Source of the DNA: Rhizobiales bacterium UBA3584
GTDB lineage: Bacteria; Pseudomonadota; Alphaproteobacteria; Rhizobiales; Devosiaceae
DNA: 23,140 nt
Direction: 5' to 3'
Assembly (NCBI GenBank): GCA_002375765.1
Contig: DFMV01000079.1
Span: 1 to 23,140 of the forward strand
Shown: positions 5,650 through 14,136 of the stretch, one piece after another
Position numbering within the stretch: position 1 is the first letter of the stretch
Layout of the letters: each line of letters starts with the position of its first letter
Notes under the pieces: generated by a model
Database searches by the model: none
What the model saw: only the letters and a program-made list of their open reading frames with translations
Told to the model about the DNA's origin: nothing
Made by a program: the position numbers and the translations under genes

Positions 5650-5673
5650 GGCCCGGACGATGCCGCCCGGGCC
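5650..5673 (-). terminator. Terminator hairpin between convergent genes
   Basis: GGCCCGG and CCGGGCC pair around a 10-base loop. On the minus strand the stem is followed by TTTGTCTT, so it probably serves the glycine-rich gene at 5697. Confidence 0.5.
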
Positions 5674-5696
5674 GGAGAGACAGGGCGCGCCCGGCT

Positions 5697-5996
5697 CTAT
5701 TTGGCTGTTGCTTTCTTCACAGCAGCAGCGACGGCGGTCAGTATGCCTCCGCCAACAAGGCCGGTAACCCCCTGGCTGACAAGCGCACCGGCGTCCATGC
5801 CGGTGCCCGCGCCGCCCAGAAGTCCAGCCAGGCCGGGCACGAGGCCGGCCAGCCACGTACCGCCCACACCGCCGATAGCTCCGGCGATGGTGTTGCCCGT
5901 CGTGCCAAGGCTGAGATTCTTGGCCGCCGCGCCCAGACCGTTGCCACCAACGGCACCGGCCACGAGTTGGATAACGATAGAAATGATTGCTTCCAT
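5697..5996 (-). CDS. Glycine/alanine-rich small membrane protein, 99 aa
   Basis: Read from ATG 5996 (preceded by GGGGACACT), the protein is almost entirely Gly, Ala, Leu, Val and Thr: MEAIISIVIQLVAGAVGGNG, then repeated GxxxG-type segments (GAIGGVGGTWLAGLVPGLAG, LVSQGVTGLVGGGIL), ending in a basic VKKATAK. This looks like a glycine-zipper membrane protein. Short Gly-rich proteins of this kind occur in many alphaproteobacteria without a defined role. The GxxxG pattern also recalls some pore-forming peptides, but there is no leader or immunity gene beside it. An upstream ATG at 6032 is less likely. Confidence 0.65.
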   Translation of the reverse strand: MEAIISIVIQLVAGAVGGNGLGAAAKNLSLGTTGNTIAGAIGGVGGTWLAGLVPGLAGLLGGAGTGMDAGALVSQGVTGLVGGGILTAVAAAVKKATAK

Positions 5997-6133
5997 AGTG
6001 TCCCCACTTGCAAACGAGGTGCTAAAATGCACCTCCCCACACCGCCCAGCCTACGCTCTTTCCCGATTCGGGGTAAGCTGCGGGAAAACCGGAGCAAGAA
6101 CCATTGCGTTGCCACTCCGTTCTGCCTATCTCG

Positions 6134-6155
6134 GATCAGCACGATCCTGCTGATC
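6134..6155. promoter_or_regulatory. Inverted repeat ahead of the SDR gene
   Basis: GATCAGCA-N6-TGCTGATC, 37 bases before the start at 6193. It could be an operator or an mRNA leader hairpin; sequence alone does not decide. Confidence 0.35.
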
Positions 6156-6192
6156 GGCACGACAATTCGCACTCGAAACGGAAATCGACTTT

Positions 6193-6951
6193 ATGCCGCA
6201 AGCAGCGCTGATAACCGGAGCCGCCGACAGGATCGGGGCAGCCATCGCGGCCCGCCTGGCGGCTGAAGGCTATGCGGTCGTCATCCATTATCGCTCTTCC
6301 GGCGCGAAGGCCGAGGACCTCGCCGATGCAATTGGCGCCGATGGCGGACTGGCCGGCGTGCTGCAGGGAGATCTGGCCAGGCGCGAAGACCGCATGGGCC
6401 TGATCGCCAAGGCGGCCGAGTTGTTCGGTCCTTTGACGGTGCTGGTCAACAACGCGTCGGTGTTCGAACCCGACAGTGCAGATACCGTCTATGAGGATCT
6501 ATGGGATCTGCACATGGCCGTCCATGCCGAAGCGCCCGTCTTCCTAGCCCGCGATTTCGCAGCCCAACTCCCCGCGGGTGAAAAGGGCAATATCGTCAAC
6601 ATCATCGACGAGCGCGTGCTGTCGCTCTCTCCGGACTATTTCTCTTACACCCTCTCAAAATCGGTACTCTGGACCGCCACCCGCACCCTCGCCCAATCAC
6701 TCGCCCCCCGCATCCGCGTCAACGCCATCGGCCCCGGCCCCACATTGGCCAATTCCCGCCAGTCGGAGAGCGAGTTTGAAGCGTCCCGCCAGCGCCTGCC
6801 TCTCCAGACCGGCGCCGATCCCGAGGAGATTGCCGAGGGAGTGGTTTCTATCCTCAGCCTGCCATCGATGACCGGCCAGATGATCGCGCTCGACGGCGGC
6901 GAACATCTCGAATGGAGCGCGCGCAACGCGCCGACCCCTCGCCAGCAATGA
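6193..6951 (+). CDS. Pteridine-reductase-like SDR oxidoreductase
   Basis: A 252-residue short-chain dehydrogenase/reductase. The Rossmann start is TGAADRIG (8-15), NNAS is at 86-89 and the catalytic YxxxK is Y152/K156. The usual catalytic Ser is replaced by Asp139 in NIIDERV, exactly 13 residues before the Tyr, the Asp-Tyr-Lys arrangement of pteridine reductase (PTR1) and FolM-like enzymes. GPGP (180-183) follows. It likely reduces a pterin or related substrate with NADPH (inference from the motif). It is the first gene of a unit with uvrC, whose ATG overlaps its stop. SDR-uvrC-pgsA-moaD-moaE is a familiar Hyphomicrobiales order. Confidence 0.88.
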   Translation: MPQAALITGAADRIGAAIAARLAAEGYAVVIHYRSSGAKAEDLADAIGADGGLAGVLQGDLARREDRMGLIAKAAELFGPLTVLVNNASVFEPDSADTVYEDLWDLHMAVHAEAPVFLARDFAAQLPAGEKGNIVNIIDERVLSLSPDYFSYTLSKSVLWTATRTLAQSLAPRIRVNAIGPGPTLANSRQSESEFEASRQRLPLQTGADPEEIAEGVVSILSLPSMTGQMIALDGGEHLEWSARNAPTPRQQ

Positions 6952-8822
6952 CAGACGAAACCCTCACCGGCCCCGACATCATCAAGCGCTTCGTCAAAAC
7001 CCTGCCCACAGGCGCAGGCGTTTACCGCATGATCGATGAGAAGGGCGACGTCATCTATGTGGGCAAGGCGCGCAATCTCAAATCACGCGTCACCAACTAC
7101 ACGAGCTATGAGGGCAATTCGGTCCGCATCAACCGCATGATCGCCGCGACCCGGTCGATGGAGTTCGTGCGCACCGAGACCGAAGCGGCAGCGCTCCTGC
7201 TCGAAGCCAACATGATAAAGCGCCTGCGCCCGCGCTTTAACGTGCTGCTGCGCGATGACAAGACGTTTCCCTATATCCTGATCGCCACCGAGCACGAGGC
7301 GCCCGAACTCACCAAGCACCGCGGCTCCCGCCGCCGCAAGGGCGACTATTTCGGGCCCTTCGCCTCTGCGGTCGCTGTCAGCCGCACCATCACCGCGCTG
7401 CAAAAGGCGTTCCTGTTGCGCAATTGCTCGGACAGCTTTTATGCTGGGCGCACCCGCCCCTGCCTCCAGCACCAGATCAAGCGTTGCGCCGCCCCCTGCA
7501 CCGGTGTCATTTCAATCCCGGACTACAACGAACTTGTCGCCGAAGCTCGCGCCTTTCTCTCTGGCAAGACCAAGGCCGTGCAGGATCATTTGCAAAAAGA
7601 GATGAACGCGGCGGCCGAGGCGCTCGATTTCGAGCGTGCCGCTATGCTGCGCGACCGCCTTGGCGCCCTGGCCCTCATTCAGGGCTCCACCGGGACCGGC
7701 GCCCAATCGATCCCCGAGGCCGACGTCTTCGCCATCCACAACGAGGCGGGCAATTTCTGTGTGCAGGTGTTCTTTTACCGCGCGCACCAGAACTGGGGCA
7801 ATTACGCCTTCTATCCGCGCGCCGACGATGACAGCACGAACGCCGAAGTGCTCGAAGCCTTCATCGCGCAGTTTTATGAGAACCGCACTCCGCCAAGGCT
7901 CGTCCTGCTCTCGGAAGATCTCGTCGAACCCGAACTGTTGCGCGAGGCGCTGTCCACCCGCGCCGACCGTGCCGTCCGGATCGAAACACCGCGCCGTGGC
8001 GAGAAGCGCACTCTGGTCGAAAACGCCCTGACCAACGCCCGCGAAGCGCTGGGCCGCCACCTTTCGGATTCGGCCAGTCAGCGCAAGCTGCTCGAAGCCA
8101 TGGCCGATACTTTCGGTCTCGACGAAACCCCGCGCCGCATCGAGGTTTACGACAACTCCCACATCCAGGGCACCAACGCAGTGGGCGGAATGGTCGTAGC
8201 AGGTATGGAAGGGCTGTCGAAAAAGCACTACCGCACCTTCAACATAAAATCGAAAGACCTCACGCCCGGGGACGATTTCGGCATGATGCGCGAGGTGCTT
8301 ACGCGCCGGTTCACCCGGCTGGCCAATGAAAGCGAGCCCGAAGCAGAAGACGACGCCACCGGCATGCCCGACTGGCCCGACGTGCTCCTGATCGATGGCG
8401 GCGCCGGCCAGACCAATGCCGTCAAGGCCGTGCTGGCCGAAATGAATCTGCCGCGCGACGTTACCGTTATTGGCATCGCCAAGGGCGAGGAACGCAATGC
8501 CGGCCGCGAAACCTTCTATATGGAGGGCAAGGAGCCCTTCATGCTGCCGGCTCGCGATCCGGTTCTCTACTATGTCCAGCGTCTGCGCGATGAGGCGCAT
8601 CGTTTCGCCATCGGCACCCATCGCGCCCGACGCAAAAAGGAAATGGTCAAGAACCCGCTCGACGAGATCGGCGGCATCGGCCCCACCCGCAAACGGGCAT
8701 TGCTCCAGCATTTCGGCTCCGCCAAAGCGGTTTCCCGAGCCTCGGTTGCCGATATCGCCGCCCTGCCTGGCATCTCGACCGCCATGGCGCAATTGATCTA
8801 CGATCACTTCAACCAGAGATGA
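6948..8822 (+). CDS. uvrC: UvrABC excinuclease subunit C
   Basis: A 624-residue UvrC, the nuclease that makes the 3' and 5' incisions in nucleotide excision repair after UvrB binds the lesion. N-terminal GIY-YIG domain with GVYRM (24-28) and YVGKARNL (37-44). A Cys cluster ([18 protein letters not shown] then KRCAAPC) is followed by the UVR motif ([14 protein letters not shown]), the RNase H-like endonuclease domain with VYDNSHIQG, and C-terminal tandem helix-hairpin-helix motifs ([34 protein letters not shown]). The start at ATG 6948 overlaps the SDR stop (ATGA); a longer frame from 6912 would overlap the SDR by 40 bases. Length is normal. A short acidic insert ([10 protein letters not shown]) sits before the endonuclease core. 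Confidence 0.98.
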   Translation: MTDETLTGPDIIKRFVKTLPTGAGVYRMIDEKGDVIYVGKARNLKSRVTNYTSYEGNSVRINRMIAATRSMEFVRTETEAAALLLEANMIKRLRPRFNVLLRDDKTFPYILIATEHEAPELTKHRGSRRRKGDYFGPFASAVAVSRTITALQKAFLLRNCSDSFYAGRTRPCLQHQIKRCAAPCTGVISIPDYNELVAEARAFLSGKTKAVQDHLQKEMNAAAEALDFERAAMLRDRLGALALIQGSTGTGAQSIPEADVFAIHNEAGNFCVQVFFYRAHQNWGNYAFYPRADDDSTNAEVLEAFIAQFYENRTPPRLVLLSEDLVEPELLREALSTRADRAVRIETPRRGEKRTLVENALTNAREALGRHLSDSASQRKLLEAMADTFGLDETPRRIEVYDNSHIQGTNAVGGMVVAGMEGLSKKHYRTFNIKSKDLTPGDDFGMMREVLTRRFTRLANESEPEAEDDATGMPDWPDVLLIDGGAGQTNAVKAVLAEMNLPRDVTVIGIAKGEERNAGRETFYMEGKEPFMLPARDPVLYYVQRLRDEAHRFAIGTHRARRKKEMVKNPLDEIGGIGPTRKRALLQHFGSAKAVSRASVADIAALPGISTAMAQLIYDHFNQR

Positions 8823-8842
8823 CCAAGGCCTGAGGATACCAA

Positions 8843-9424
8843 ATGAGCGACACCAAATTCGACATGGCCCGATTGCCGAACCTCTTGACCTACGGTCGCA
8901 TCGTCGCAATCCCGGTTATCATGCTGTTTCTGCTGGCCGATAACGGTCCGCTGCGCTGGCTCGCCTTGCTGCTCTATATCGCGGCCGCGGTCACCGACTT
9001 CTTCGATGGCTATTTCGCGCGCAAATACGGATCGGTCTCCCCAATCGGTCGCATGCTCGACCCCATCGCCGACAAACTGCTCGTTGGCGCCCTGCTGCTG
9101 GTCTTCTGCTTTGACGGCAGTTTCGGCGTCTGGGATCTCATCCCGGCCACGATCATTCTGCTGCGCGAAATCTTCGTTTCCGGCCTGCGCGAATTCATGG
9201 GCACCGAAAAAATTACGGTGCCAGTCTCCAAACTCGCCAAATACAAAACGACGGTTCAACTCGTTGCGTTGGGTATCATTGTCGCCGAGCCACTTATCCC
9301 CGGCATGCGCGAATTGAGCGATATTCTGCTCTGGCTCGCGGCAATCCTTACAGCCATCACCGGTTGGCAGTATTGGTCCGGCGTTTCGGCACACATGGCG
9401 CACAGCGAGGACGATCCGATATGA
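8843..9424 (+). CDS. pgsA: CDP-diacylglycerol-glycerol-3-phosphate 3-phosphatidyltransferase
   Basis: A 193-residue inner-membrane enzyme making phosphatidylglycerol phosphate from CDP-diacylglycerol and glycerol 3-phosphate. It has the full CDP-alcohol phosphotransferase signature DGx2ARx8Gx3Dx3D at D55-D77. Several hydrophobic helices follow, with the REIFVSGLREFMG segment typical of PgsA. It lies 20 bases after uvrC, and its stop overlaps the moaD start (ATGA). Confidence 0.97.
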   Translation: MSDTKFDMARLPNLLTYGRIVAIPVIMLFLLADNGPLRWLALLLYIAAAVTDFFDGYFARKYGSVSPIGRMLDPIADKLLVGALLLVFCFDGSFGVWDLIPATIILLREIFVSGLREFMGTEKITVPVSKLAKYKTTVQLVALGIIVAEPLIPGMRELSDILLWLAAILTAITGWQYWSGVSAHMAHSEDDPI

Positions 9425-9672
9425 AGATTCTCTATTTCGCCTGGCTGCGCGAGCGGCTTGGCCGAGATAGCGATGAAGTGGTCCCACCCAATTCCGTCGC
9501 CACCATAGCCGATCTCATAGAGTGGCTGGCAAGCCGCGACGAAGGCTTTGCCTTGGCAACCGCAAACCGCAAGCTTATCCGGGCCGCCATCGACGACGAA
9601 CTCGTCGAACACGAAACGCCGCTCCAGGACGCGAAAACCGTCGCGCTCTTCCCACCGATGACAGGCGGATGA
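9421..9672 (+). CDS. moaD: Molybdopterin synthase sulfur-carrier subunit
   Basis: An 83-residue ubiquitin-fold protein beginning MKILYFAWLRERLG and ending MTGG. The C-terminal Gly-Gly (82-83) is the site that is adenylated and thiocarboxylated to carry sulfur. Start at ATG 9421 inside the pgsA stop; the upstream extension of the frame is not needed. It is followed one base later by moaE, its catalytic partner. Confidence 0.96.
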   Translation: MKILYFAWLRERLGRDSDEVVPPNSVATIADLIEWLASRDEGFALATANRKLIRAAIDDELVEHETPLQDAKTVALFPPMTGG

Positions 9673-9673
9673 G

Positions 9674-10120
9674 ATGAGCGTCACCCTCCAGTCCGAGCCC
9701 TTCGATCCTGGCGCACTCTTCAATGCCTTCCTTGGGGCAAATAAGAGCGCCGGAGCTGCTGTCACCTTTACGGGACTGGTGCGCTCCACGCCTGACGATC
9801 CTATCGTGTCGATGACGCTCGAACACTACCCTGAACTCGCGCAACGCCAGCTCGAAGCCCTGCGCGCAGAAGCGATCGAACGCTTCGCACTCCTTGATGC
9901 CCAAATCATTCACCGCTTCGGCAAGCTCCATCCCGGCGAACCCATCGTGCAGGTGATGGCTCTCGCCCCTCACCGGCAGGCGGCCTTTGACGGTGCCAAT
10001 TTCATCATGGATACCCTCAAGACCACGGCGCCCTTCTGGAAAAAGGAAGAGGGGCCGGCTGGAACGCGATGGGTAGAGGCAAAGGACAGCGACGACAAAG
10101 CCACCGCGCGCTGGTCATGA
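9674..10120 (+). CDS. moaE: Molybdopterin synthase catalytic subunit
   Basis: A 148-residue MoaE. It forms the heterotetramer with MoaD that converts cyclic pyranopterin monophosphate to molybdopterin. Diagnostic segments are FTGLVRS (32-38), LEHYPELAQRQLE (49-61), HRFGKLHPGEPIVQV (80-94), APHRQAAFDG (98-107) with His100/Arg101, and the active-site KTTAPFWKKE (116-125), containing the two conserved lysines K116 and K123. Last gene of the SDR-to-moaE run. Confidence 0.97.
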   Translation: MSVTLQSEPFDPGALFNAFLGANKSAGAAVTFTGLVRSTPDDPIVSMTLEHYPELAQRQLEALRAEAIERFALLDAQIIHRFGKLHPGEPIVQVMALAPHRQAAFDGANFIMDTLKTTAPFWKKEEGPAGTRWVEAKDSDDKATARWS

Positions 10121-10146
10121 AAAAAGCCGGAGATTTCTCCCCGGCT
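10119..10146 (-). terminator. Terminator between moaE and the aminotransferase gene
   Basis: On the minus strand AGCC/GGCT and GGAG/CTCC pair around AAAT (with a GG bulge), followed by TTTTTT. It clearly ends the aminotransferase transcript. The plus-strand reading, stem then CTCAAATCTC, is a poor terminator. Confidence 0.75.
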
Positions 10147-10174
10147 CTCAAATCTCTGCGATAGTGCAGCTTTT

Positions 10175-11065
10175 TTATTCCGCAGCCGCCTGCTTGGGCT
10201 GCACTTCGCTCATATAGGCCTCCACCAGCGTCCGGCATGCATCGGCAGGCGTGAACTTGTATTCGCCCACTTCTGAAACCGGGGTCACTTCGGCGGCGGT
10301 CCCCGTCAGGAAGCACTCGTCGAATTCTGCCAGTTCTTCCGGCTTGATGTGGCGCTCGGTCACGGTATAGCCATTGGCCTTGGCCAGCCCGATCAGCGTG
10401 CGGCGCGTGATGCCATCGAGGAAACAGTCCGGCAGCGGGGTGGTGATTTCCTTGCCTTTGACGAAGAATACGTTCGCCCCGGTCGCTTCGGCCACATAGC
10501 CGCGATAGTCGAGCATCAGCGCGTCGGCATAGCCCTTGTCCATCGCTGCGTGTTTAGACAGCGTGCAGATCATGTAAAGACCCGCAGCCTTTGCCTTGCA
10601 CGGAATCGTCTCCGGAGAGGGCCGTTTCCAGTCGGCCCAGCAAAGACGGATACCCTTGAGTCGTTCTTCGGTGGAAAAATAGCTCGGCCACACCCAGGCG
10701 GCGATTGCCAGATGCACCTTGTTGTCGCGGGCCGGAACCGAAAGCGTTTCCGATCCGCGCCAGGCGACGGGGCGCATATAGGCATCGACAAGGTCGTTCT
10801 TGGCCAGCACCTGACGGCAGGCCTCGTCGATCTCCTCGGCCGAATATGGAATTGTGAAATCGAGCGTCTTGCCCGAAAAGATCAGCCGCTCGGTATGCTC
10901 GCGCAGCTTGAACACCTCTCCGCCGTAAGCGCGCTGCCCCTCAAAGACGCTGCTGGCATAGTGCAGACCGTGAGTCAGCACATGGAGCTTGGCATCCTTC
11001 CAGAGCACCATCTCTCCATTGTACCAGATCCAACCGTCTCGCTGATCCATTGGCACGGTGGCCAT
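10175..11065 (-). CDS. ilvE: Branched-chain amino acid aminotransferase
   Basis: A 296-residue fold-type IV PLP aminotransferase that converts the 2-oxo acids to Val, Leu and Ile with glutamate. Visible features are WYNGEMVLWKDAKLHVLTHGLHYASSVFEG (15-44), the PLP lysine K159 in PCKAKAAGLY, ALMLDYRGYVAEATGANVFF with E193, and FLTGTAAEVTPV near the C-terminus. Start at ATG 11065 after CGGGAG; the frame is open further to 11104. It is divergent from a marR-type gene, an arrangement often kept in related alphaproteobacteria, so the regulator may act on this promoter (inference). Confidence 0.95.
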   Translation of the reverse strand: MATVPMDQRDGWIWYNGEMVLWKDAKLHVLTHGLHYASSVFEGQRAYGGEVFKLREHTERLIFSGKTLDFTIPYSAEEIDEACRQVLAKNDLVDAYMRPVAWRGSETLSVPARDNKVHLAIAAWVWPSYFSTEERLKGIRLCWADWKRPSPETIPCKAKAAGLYMICTLSKHAAMDKGYADALMLDYRGYVAEATGANVFFVKGKEITTPLPDCFLDGITRRTLIGLAKANGYTVTERHIKPEELAEFDECFLTGTAAEVTPVSEVGEYKFTPADACRTLVEAYMSEVQPKQAAAE

Positions 11066-11206
11066 TTTAATCTCCCGATTATGCGTTTGTTTCCTTTGGG
11101 CCATTCGGCCACGATCTGTGCCCTATAATGCAGTATTCTCTCACCACTTGGCAAACCAAAGCGGCTCTGTGATAAGTCACTAGACGGCAAAGATATTGGT
11201 AGGACG
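11066..11206. promoter_or_regulatory. Divergent promoter region between ilvE and marR-like gene
   Basis: A 141-bp region with the small dyad GTGA-TAAG-TCAC at 11169-11180, a plausible MarR operator position but too short to be sure. Confidence 0.35.
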
Positions 11207-11728
11207 ATGCCAGCGCATTCGATAAATGTCAATAAGGCTGACATAAATTCAGCCATCTACGATTTTCCCGAGATGCCGATCGATATCATGGGACTGTTCT
11301 TCTTTGCCTATCGGGACTTCGTTCGCGATGCCGATGCGCTCCTTGAGATGCAGGGATTTGGCCGCGCGCATCACCGCGTTATCTACTTTGTAAACCTGCG
11401 TCCGGGCATGACGGTGGCCGATCTGCTCGATATCCTGCGCATCACCAAGCAAAGCCTGGCGCGCGTCCTGCGCCAGCTGATTGACAGCGGATACGTCGCC
11501 CAACGGCACGGCGAGACCGACCGCCGCCAGCGCCTGCTGTTTCCCACCGAGAAGGGCCGCGACTTTTTCGAGGTTTTGAGCGCCACCCAGGCCCGCCGTA
11601 TCGAGGCGGCCTTTGCAGCGCTGCCCGAGGACACGCGAGAATGCGTTCGCCACTTCTTTGCTGAAATGACCGAGCGGGGCGACCAGCAATTGCTGCGCAC
11701 CCTGCGCCTTATCGAACCGATGTCATAG
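11207..11728 (+). CDS. MarR-family transcriptional regulator
   Basis: A 173-residue winged-helix regulator: LRPGMTVADLLDILRITKQSLARVLRQLIDSGYVAQ is the recognition region (about 63-99), and HGETDRRQRLLFPTEKG is the wing (100-116), both typical of MarR. Flanking helices at the ends would make the dimer. The first 20 or so residues are poorly conserved-looking, and ATG 11273 (MPIDIMGLFF) is an alternative start. Its divergence from ilvE suggests local control. The stop is 11 bases ahead of the uppP start. Ligand unknown. Confidence 0.9.
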   Translation: MPAHSINVNKADINSAIYDFPEMPIDIMGLFFFAYRDFVRDADALLEMQGFGRAHHRVIYFVNLRPGMTVADLLDILRITKQSLARVLRQLIDSGYVAQRHGETDRRQRLLFPTEKGRDFFEVLSATQARRIEAAFAALPEDTRECVRHFFAEMTERGDQQLLRTLRLIEPMS

Positions 11729-11739
11729 GACGCCATCAA

Positions 11740-12573
11740 TTGGATATCGTCAGCACGGTCTTTCTTGCCCTGATTCAGGGCATTACCGAATTTTTGCCCA
11801 TCAGTTCCTCGGCCCATCTTATTCTGGGTCGCTGGCTGCTCGGCCTTCTGGGCATCGCCTCTTCGACCATGACTCCCGCCGAGGAACTGGCACTCGATAT
11901 AGCGCTCCACGTCGGCTCACTCGGTGCCGTAATCGTCTATTTCCGGCGTGACGTCGGCATGCTGTTCATGGGGCTCATCGATGGTCTTACCGGCAGAATG
12001 GGCCCGCGCTTTCGCACCCTTCTTGTCGTGATAGCCGCCTCACTCCCCATCGTGCTCGTCGCCTTCCTCGCCAAGGATCTGGTGACAGATGCGGGCCGCA
12101 ACATAACGATCATCGCCTGGACCACCATCATCTTCGGCGTACTGCTCTGGTTGGCCGATCGTCGCCCCGAACAAAGCGGCACGCTCGAGACCCTTTCGCT
12201 GCGTGACGCCATGATTGTGGGATTGGCTCAGTGCATCGCCATAATTCCCGGCGTCTCGCGCTCTGGCATCTGCATGACGGCCGGACGTTTCGTGGGCATG
12301 GATCGGCCTCTTTCGGCGCGCCTCGCCATGCTTCTTTCGATCTCCACGATCCTGGGGGCCGGCTTGCTTGCTGGTTACGATCTCTATGAGGCCGGCAATG
12401 CCCAGGTGACCTCGGACGCGCTGTTTGGTGGCGTCCTTGCCTTTTTTGCTGCACTGGCCAGCATCGCATTGTTGATGAACTGGCTGCAGCGCCAGTCTTA
12501 CACGCCCTTCGTGATCTATCGGCTGGTGCTAGGCCTGCTCCTTCTGGGGCTCATCTATGCGGGCATCGCGTAA
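11740..12573 (+). CDS. uppP: Undecaprenyl-diphosphatase (bacitracin resistance)
   Basis: A 277-residue polytopic inner-membrane phosphatase recycling undecaprenyl diphosphate to the carrier used for cell-wall synthesis. Both signature motifs are present: EFLPISSSAH (17-26) and PGVSRSG (170-176) with Arg174. The start is TTG 11740, with AGGA nine bases upstream; no ATG fits the conserved N-terminus. The last 45 bases are shared with the end of the convergent transporter gene, and no terminator separates them. Confidence 0.97.
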   Translation: MDIVSTVFLALIQGITEFLPISSSAHLILGRWLLGLLGIASSTMTPAEELALDIALHVGSLGAVIVYFRRDVGMLFMGLIDGLTGRMGPRFRTLLVVIAASLPIVLVAFLAKDLVTDAGRNITIIAWTTIIFGVLLWLADRRPEQSGTLETLSLRDAMIVGLAQCIAIIPGVSRSGICMTAGRFVGMDRPLSARLAMLLSISTILGAGLLAGYDLYEAGNAQVTSDALFGGVLAFFAALASIALLMNWLQRQSYTPFVIYRLVLGLLLLGLIYAGIA

Positions 12574-13728
12574 GTCCTCGACCTCGGGGGGCACTGCAAG
12601 ACCCGCGCCGCCTTCATCATCGGACTGGTCGAGATCGTGGACCCATTCGCGCCACATCGAGACGAACAGCGCCATCAGGACGGGGCCGATGAACAGCCCC
12701 ACAAACCCCATCGTCTTGACCCCGCCGATCAATCCAAAAAACGTCGGCAGGAACGGCAGCTTGATCGGCCCGCCGACCAGCTTGGGCCGCAGCGTCTTGT
12801 CGACGATGAACAGCTCCACCGAACCCCACACAAACAGCGCGATACCAGGAATGATCGACCCGCTGGCCACCAGATAAATCGAAACCATCGTGAACGAAAG
12901 CGGCGCCCCGCCCGGGATCATGGCCGCCACGCCGGTGATGACCCCAAGCAGCACAGGAGACGGTGCTCCGGCAAGCGCATAGGCAATGCCCAGAACAATG
13001 CCCTCGCCAATGGCGATGATGGTCATGCCGGTCACTGTCGAGCTGATCGTAGCCGGCACCACCCGCGACAGTCTTTGCCAGCGGGTTGGCAGGATGCGCT
13101 CGCCAAAACGGTCGAGTTGCCCCGCCAGATTGGCCCCGTCGCGATAAACGAACAGCAGAGCGATCAGCATGAACAAAAGGTTCAGTGCCAGGTCGAGAAA
13201 ACTTCCACCCGCCGCCAGGATCGTCTGGTAGATATTATAGACATTGGCGCCCCCGATATAGGCGACATACTGGCCCAGCGCGCCTGGCCGCCCCACATAG
13301 AGATCCCACTGCTCGGTCGCCCATTCTCCCACCATGGGCAGCGTCGCAAACCAGGTCGGCGCAGCCGCGCCATTGGCATTTGTGGCCAGAACCCAACCGA
13401 TCAGCTGCCGCGCCTCATTGGTGGCATAGGTCAACGCCATCAGAATGGGGATCAGGATAAACAGCACGATCACGGCGATCATCAGGCTCGCCGCCAGCGT
13501 GCGGTTGCCACCCACCGTACCCAGCACGCGCCGATACACCGGCCAACTCGCAAAGCCGATAATCAATGCTGCAAGAACGGGAACGAGAAAGCCGTGAAAG
13601 AAATAAACACACGCCAGCAAGATCAGGATGATCAGCCAGCGGGCCACCGCCATGGGCGGCACGAGCGCCGAGCGCTTCGATCCAAGCAGACGGGGTTCGC
13701 GTTCGGGGATAAGGTCCGGTTTGGTCAC
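12529..13728 (-). CDS. AI-2E family transporter (PerM-like)
   Basis: A 399-residue membrane protein of the AI-2E/PerM family. Hydrophobic segments: two at about 25-65, one near 75-100, a long soluble-looking stretch (105-155), then a C-terminal block of helices with IAIGEGIVLGIAYALAGAPSPVLLGVITGVAAMIPGG and the conserved GPVLMALF. Substrate unknown despite the family name. It starts at GTG 13728, preceded by CGGAAG, and follows csaA by 66 bases with its own possible promoter. The 3' end overlaps uppP by 45 bases, tail to tail. The C-terminal 35 residues are acidic and cytoplasmic-looking. Confidence 0.92.
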   Translation of the reverse strand: MTKPDLIPEREPRLLGSKRSALVPPMAVARWLIILILLACVYFFHGFLVPVLAALIIGFASWPVYRRVLGTVGGNRTLAASLMIAVIVLFILIPILMALTYATNEARQLIGWVLATNANGAAAPTWFATLPMVGEWATEQWDLYVGRPGALGQYVAYIGGANVYNIYQTILAAGGSFLDLALNLLFMLIALLFVYRDGANLAGQLDRFGERILPTRWQRLSRVVPATISSTVTGMTIIAIGEGIVLGIAYALAGAPSPVLLGVITGVAAMIPGGAPLSFTMVSIYLVASGSIIPGIALFVWGSVELFIVDKTLRPKLVGGPIKLPFLPTFFGLIGGVKTMGFVGLFIGPVLMALFVSMWREWVHDLDQSDDEGGAGLAVPPEVEDLRDARIDEPQKEQA

Positions 13729-13755
13729 GTGCTACTTCCGGTCTGAGGAGCAACA

Positions 13756-13785
13756 CCTATATGGTAAAGCTGCGCGCCAAGACAA
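13756..13785 (-). promoter_or_regulatory. Possible promoter of the AI-2E transporter gene
   Basis: TTGTCT and TATAGG spaced by 18 bases on the minus strand, between csaA and the GTG at 13728. Only moderate matches. Confidence 0.35.
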
Positions 13786-13794
13786 GCGAACCCT

Positions 13795-14136
13795 TCACAT
13801 CAGCTTGCGGCCATTGGGGACTGGCTTGTCGATAGCGGCAAGGACAATCGCGCCGTCATCATCCTCAAATCCAAGCGTGAGCACTTCCGATTTCAGTGGC
13901 CCGATCTGACGCGGAGGGAAATTGACCACCGCCATCACCTGCCGCCCCACCAATTCCTCGGGCGTGTAGTGAACAGTAATCTGGGCCGAGGATTTCTTGA
14001 TCCCCAATTCCGGGCCGAAATCGATAAGCAGAATGATCGCAGGCTTGCGCGCCTCGGGAAAAGGCCGCGTCTCGACCACCGTCCCGGTGCGGATGTCAAC
14101 CTTGAGAAAATCGTCAAAAGTGATGGTGTCGCTCAT
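13795..14136 (-). CDS. csaA: CsaA-type tRNA-binding protein
   Basis: A 113-residue OB-fold protein with the EMAPII/Trbp tRNA-binding pattern: FLKVDIRTGTVVE (10-22), KPAIILLIDFGPELGIKKSSAQIT (31-54) and NFPPRQIGPLKSEVLTLGF (72-90). CsaA acts as a dimer and is reported to have chaperone or export-related and tRNA-binding activity. The ATG overlaps the proC stop (ATGA), so it is the third gene of ybjN-proC-csaA. Confidence 0.93.
   Translation of the reverse strand: MSDTITFDDFLKVDIRTGTVVETRPFPEARKPAIILLIDFGPELGIKKSSAQITVHYTPEELVGRQVMAVVNFPPRQIGPLKSEVLTLGFEDDDGAIVLAAIDKPVPNGRKLM

Noticed and set aside
7512..8909. A 465-codon minus-strand frame
   Set aside because: Antisense shadow of uvrC, with no recognisable domain.
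12637..13746. A 369-codon plus-strand frame rich in His, Arg, Gln and Asp
   Set aside because: Antisense shadow of the AI-2E transporter; the hydrophilic composition is the complement of hydrophobic codons.
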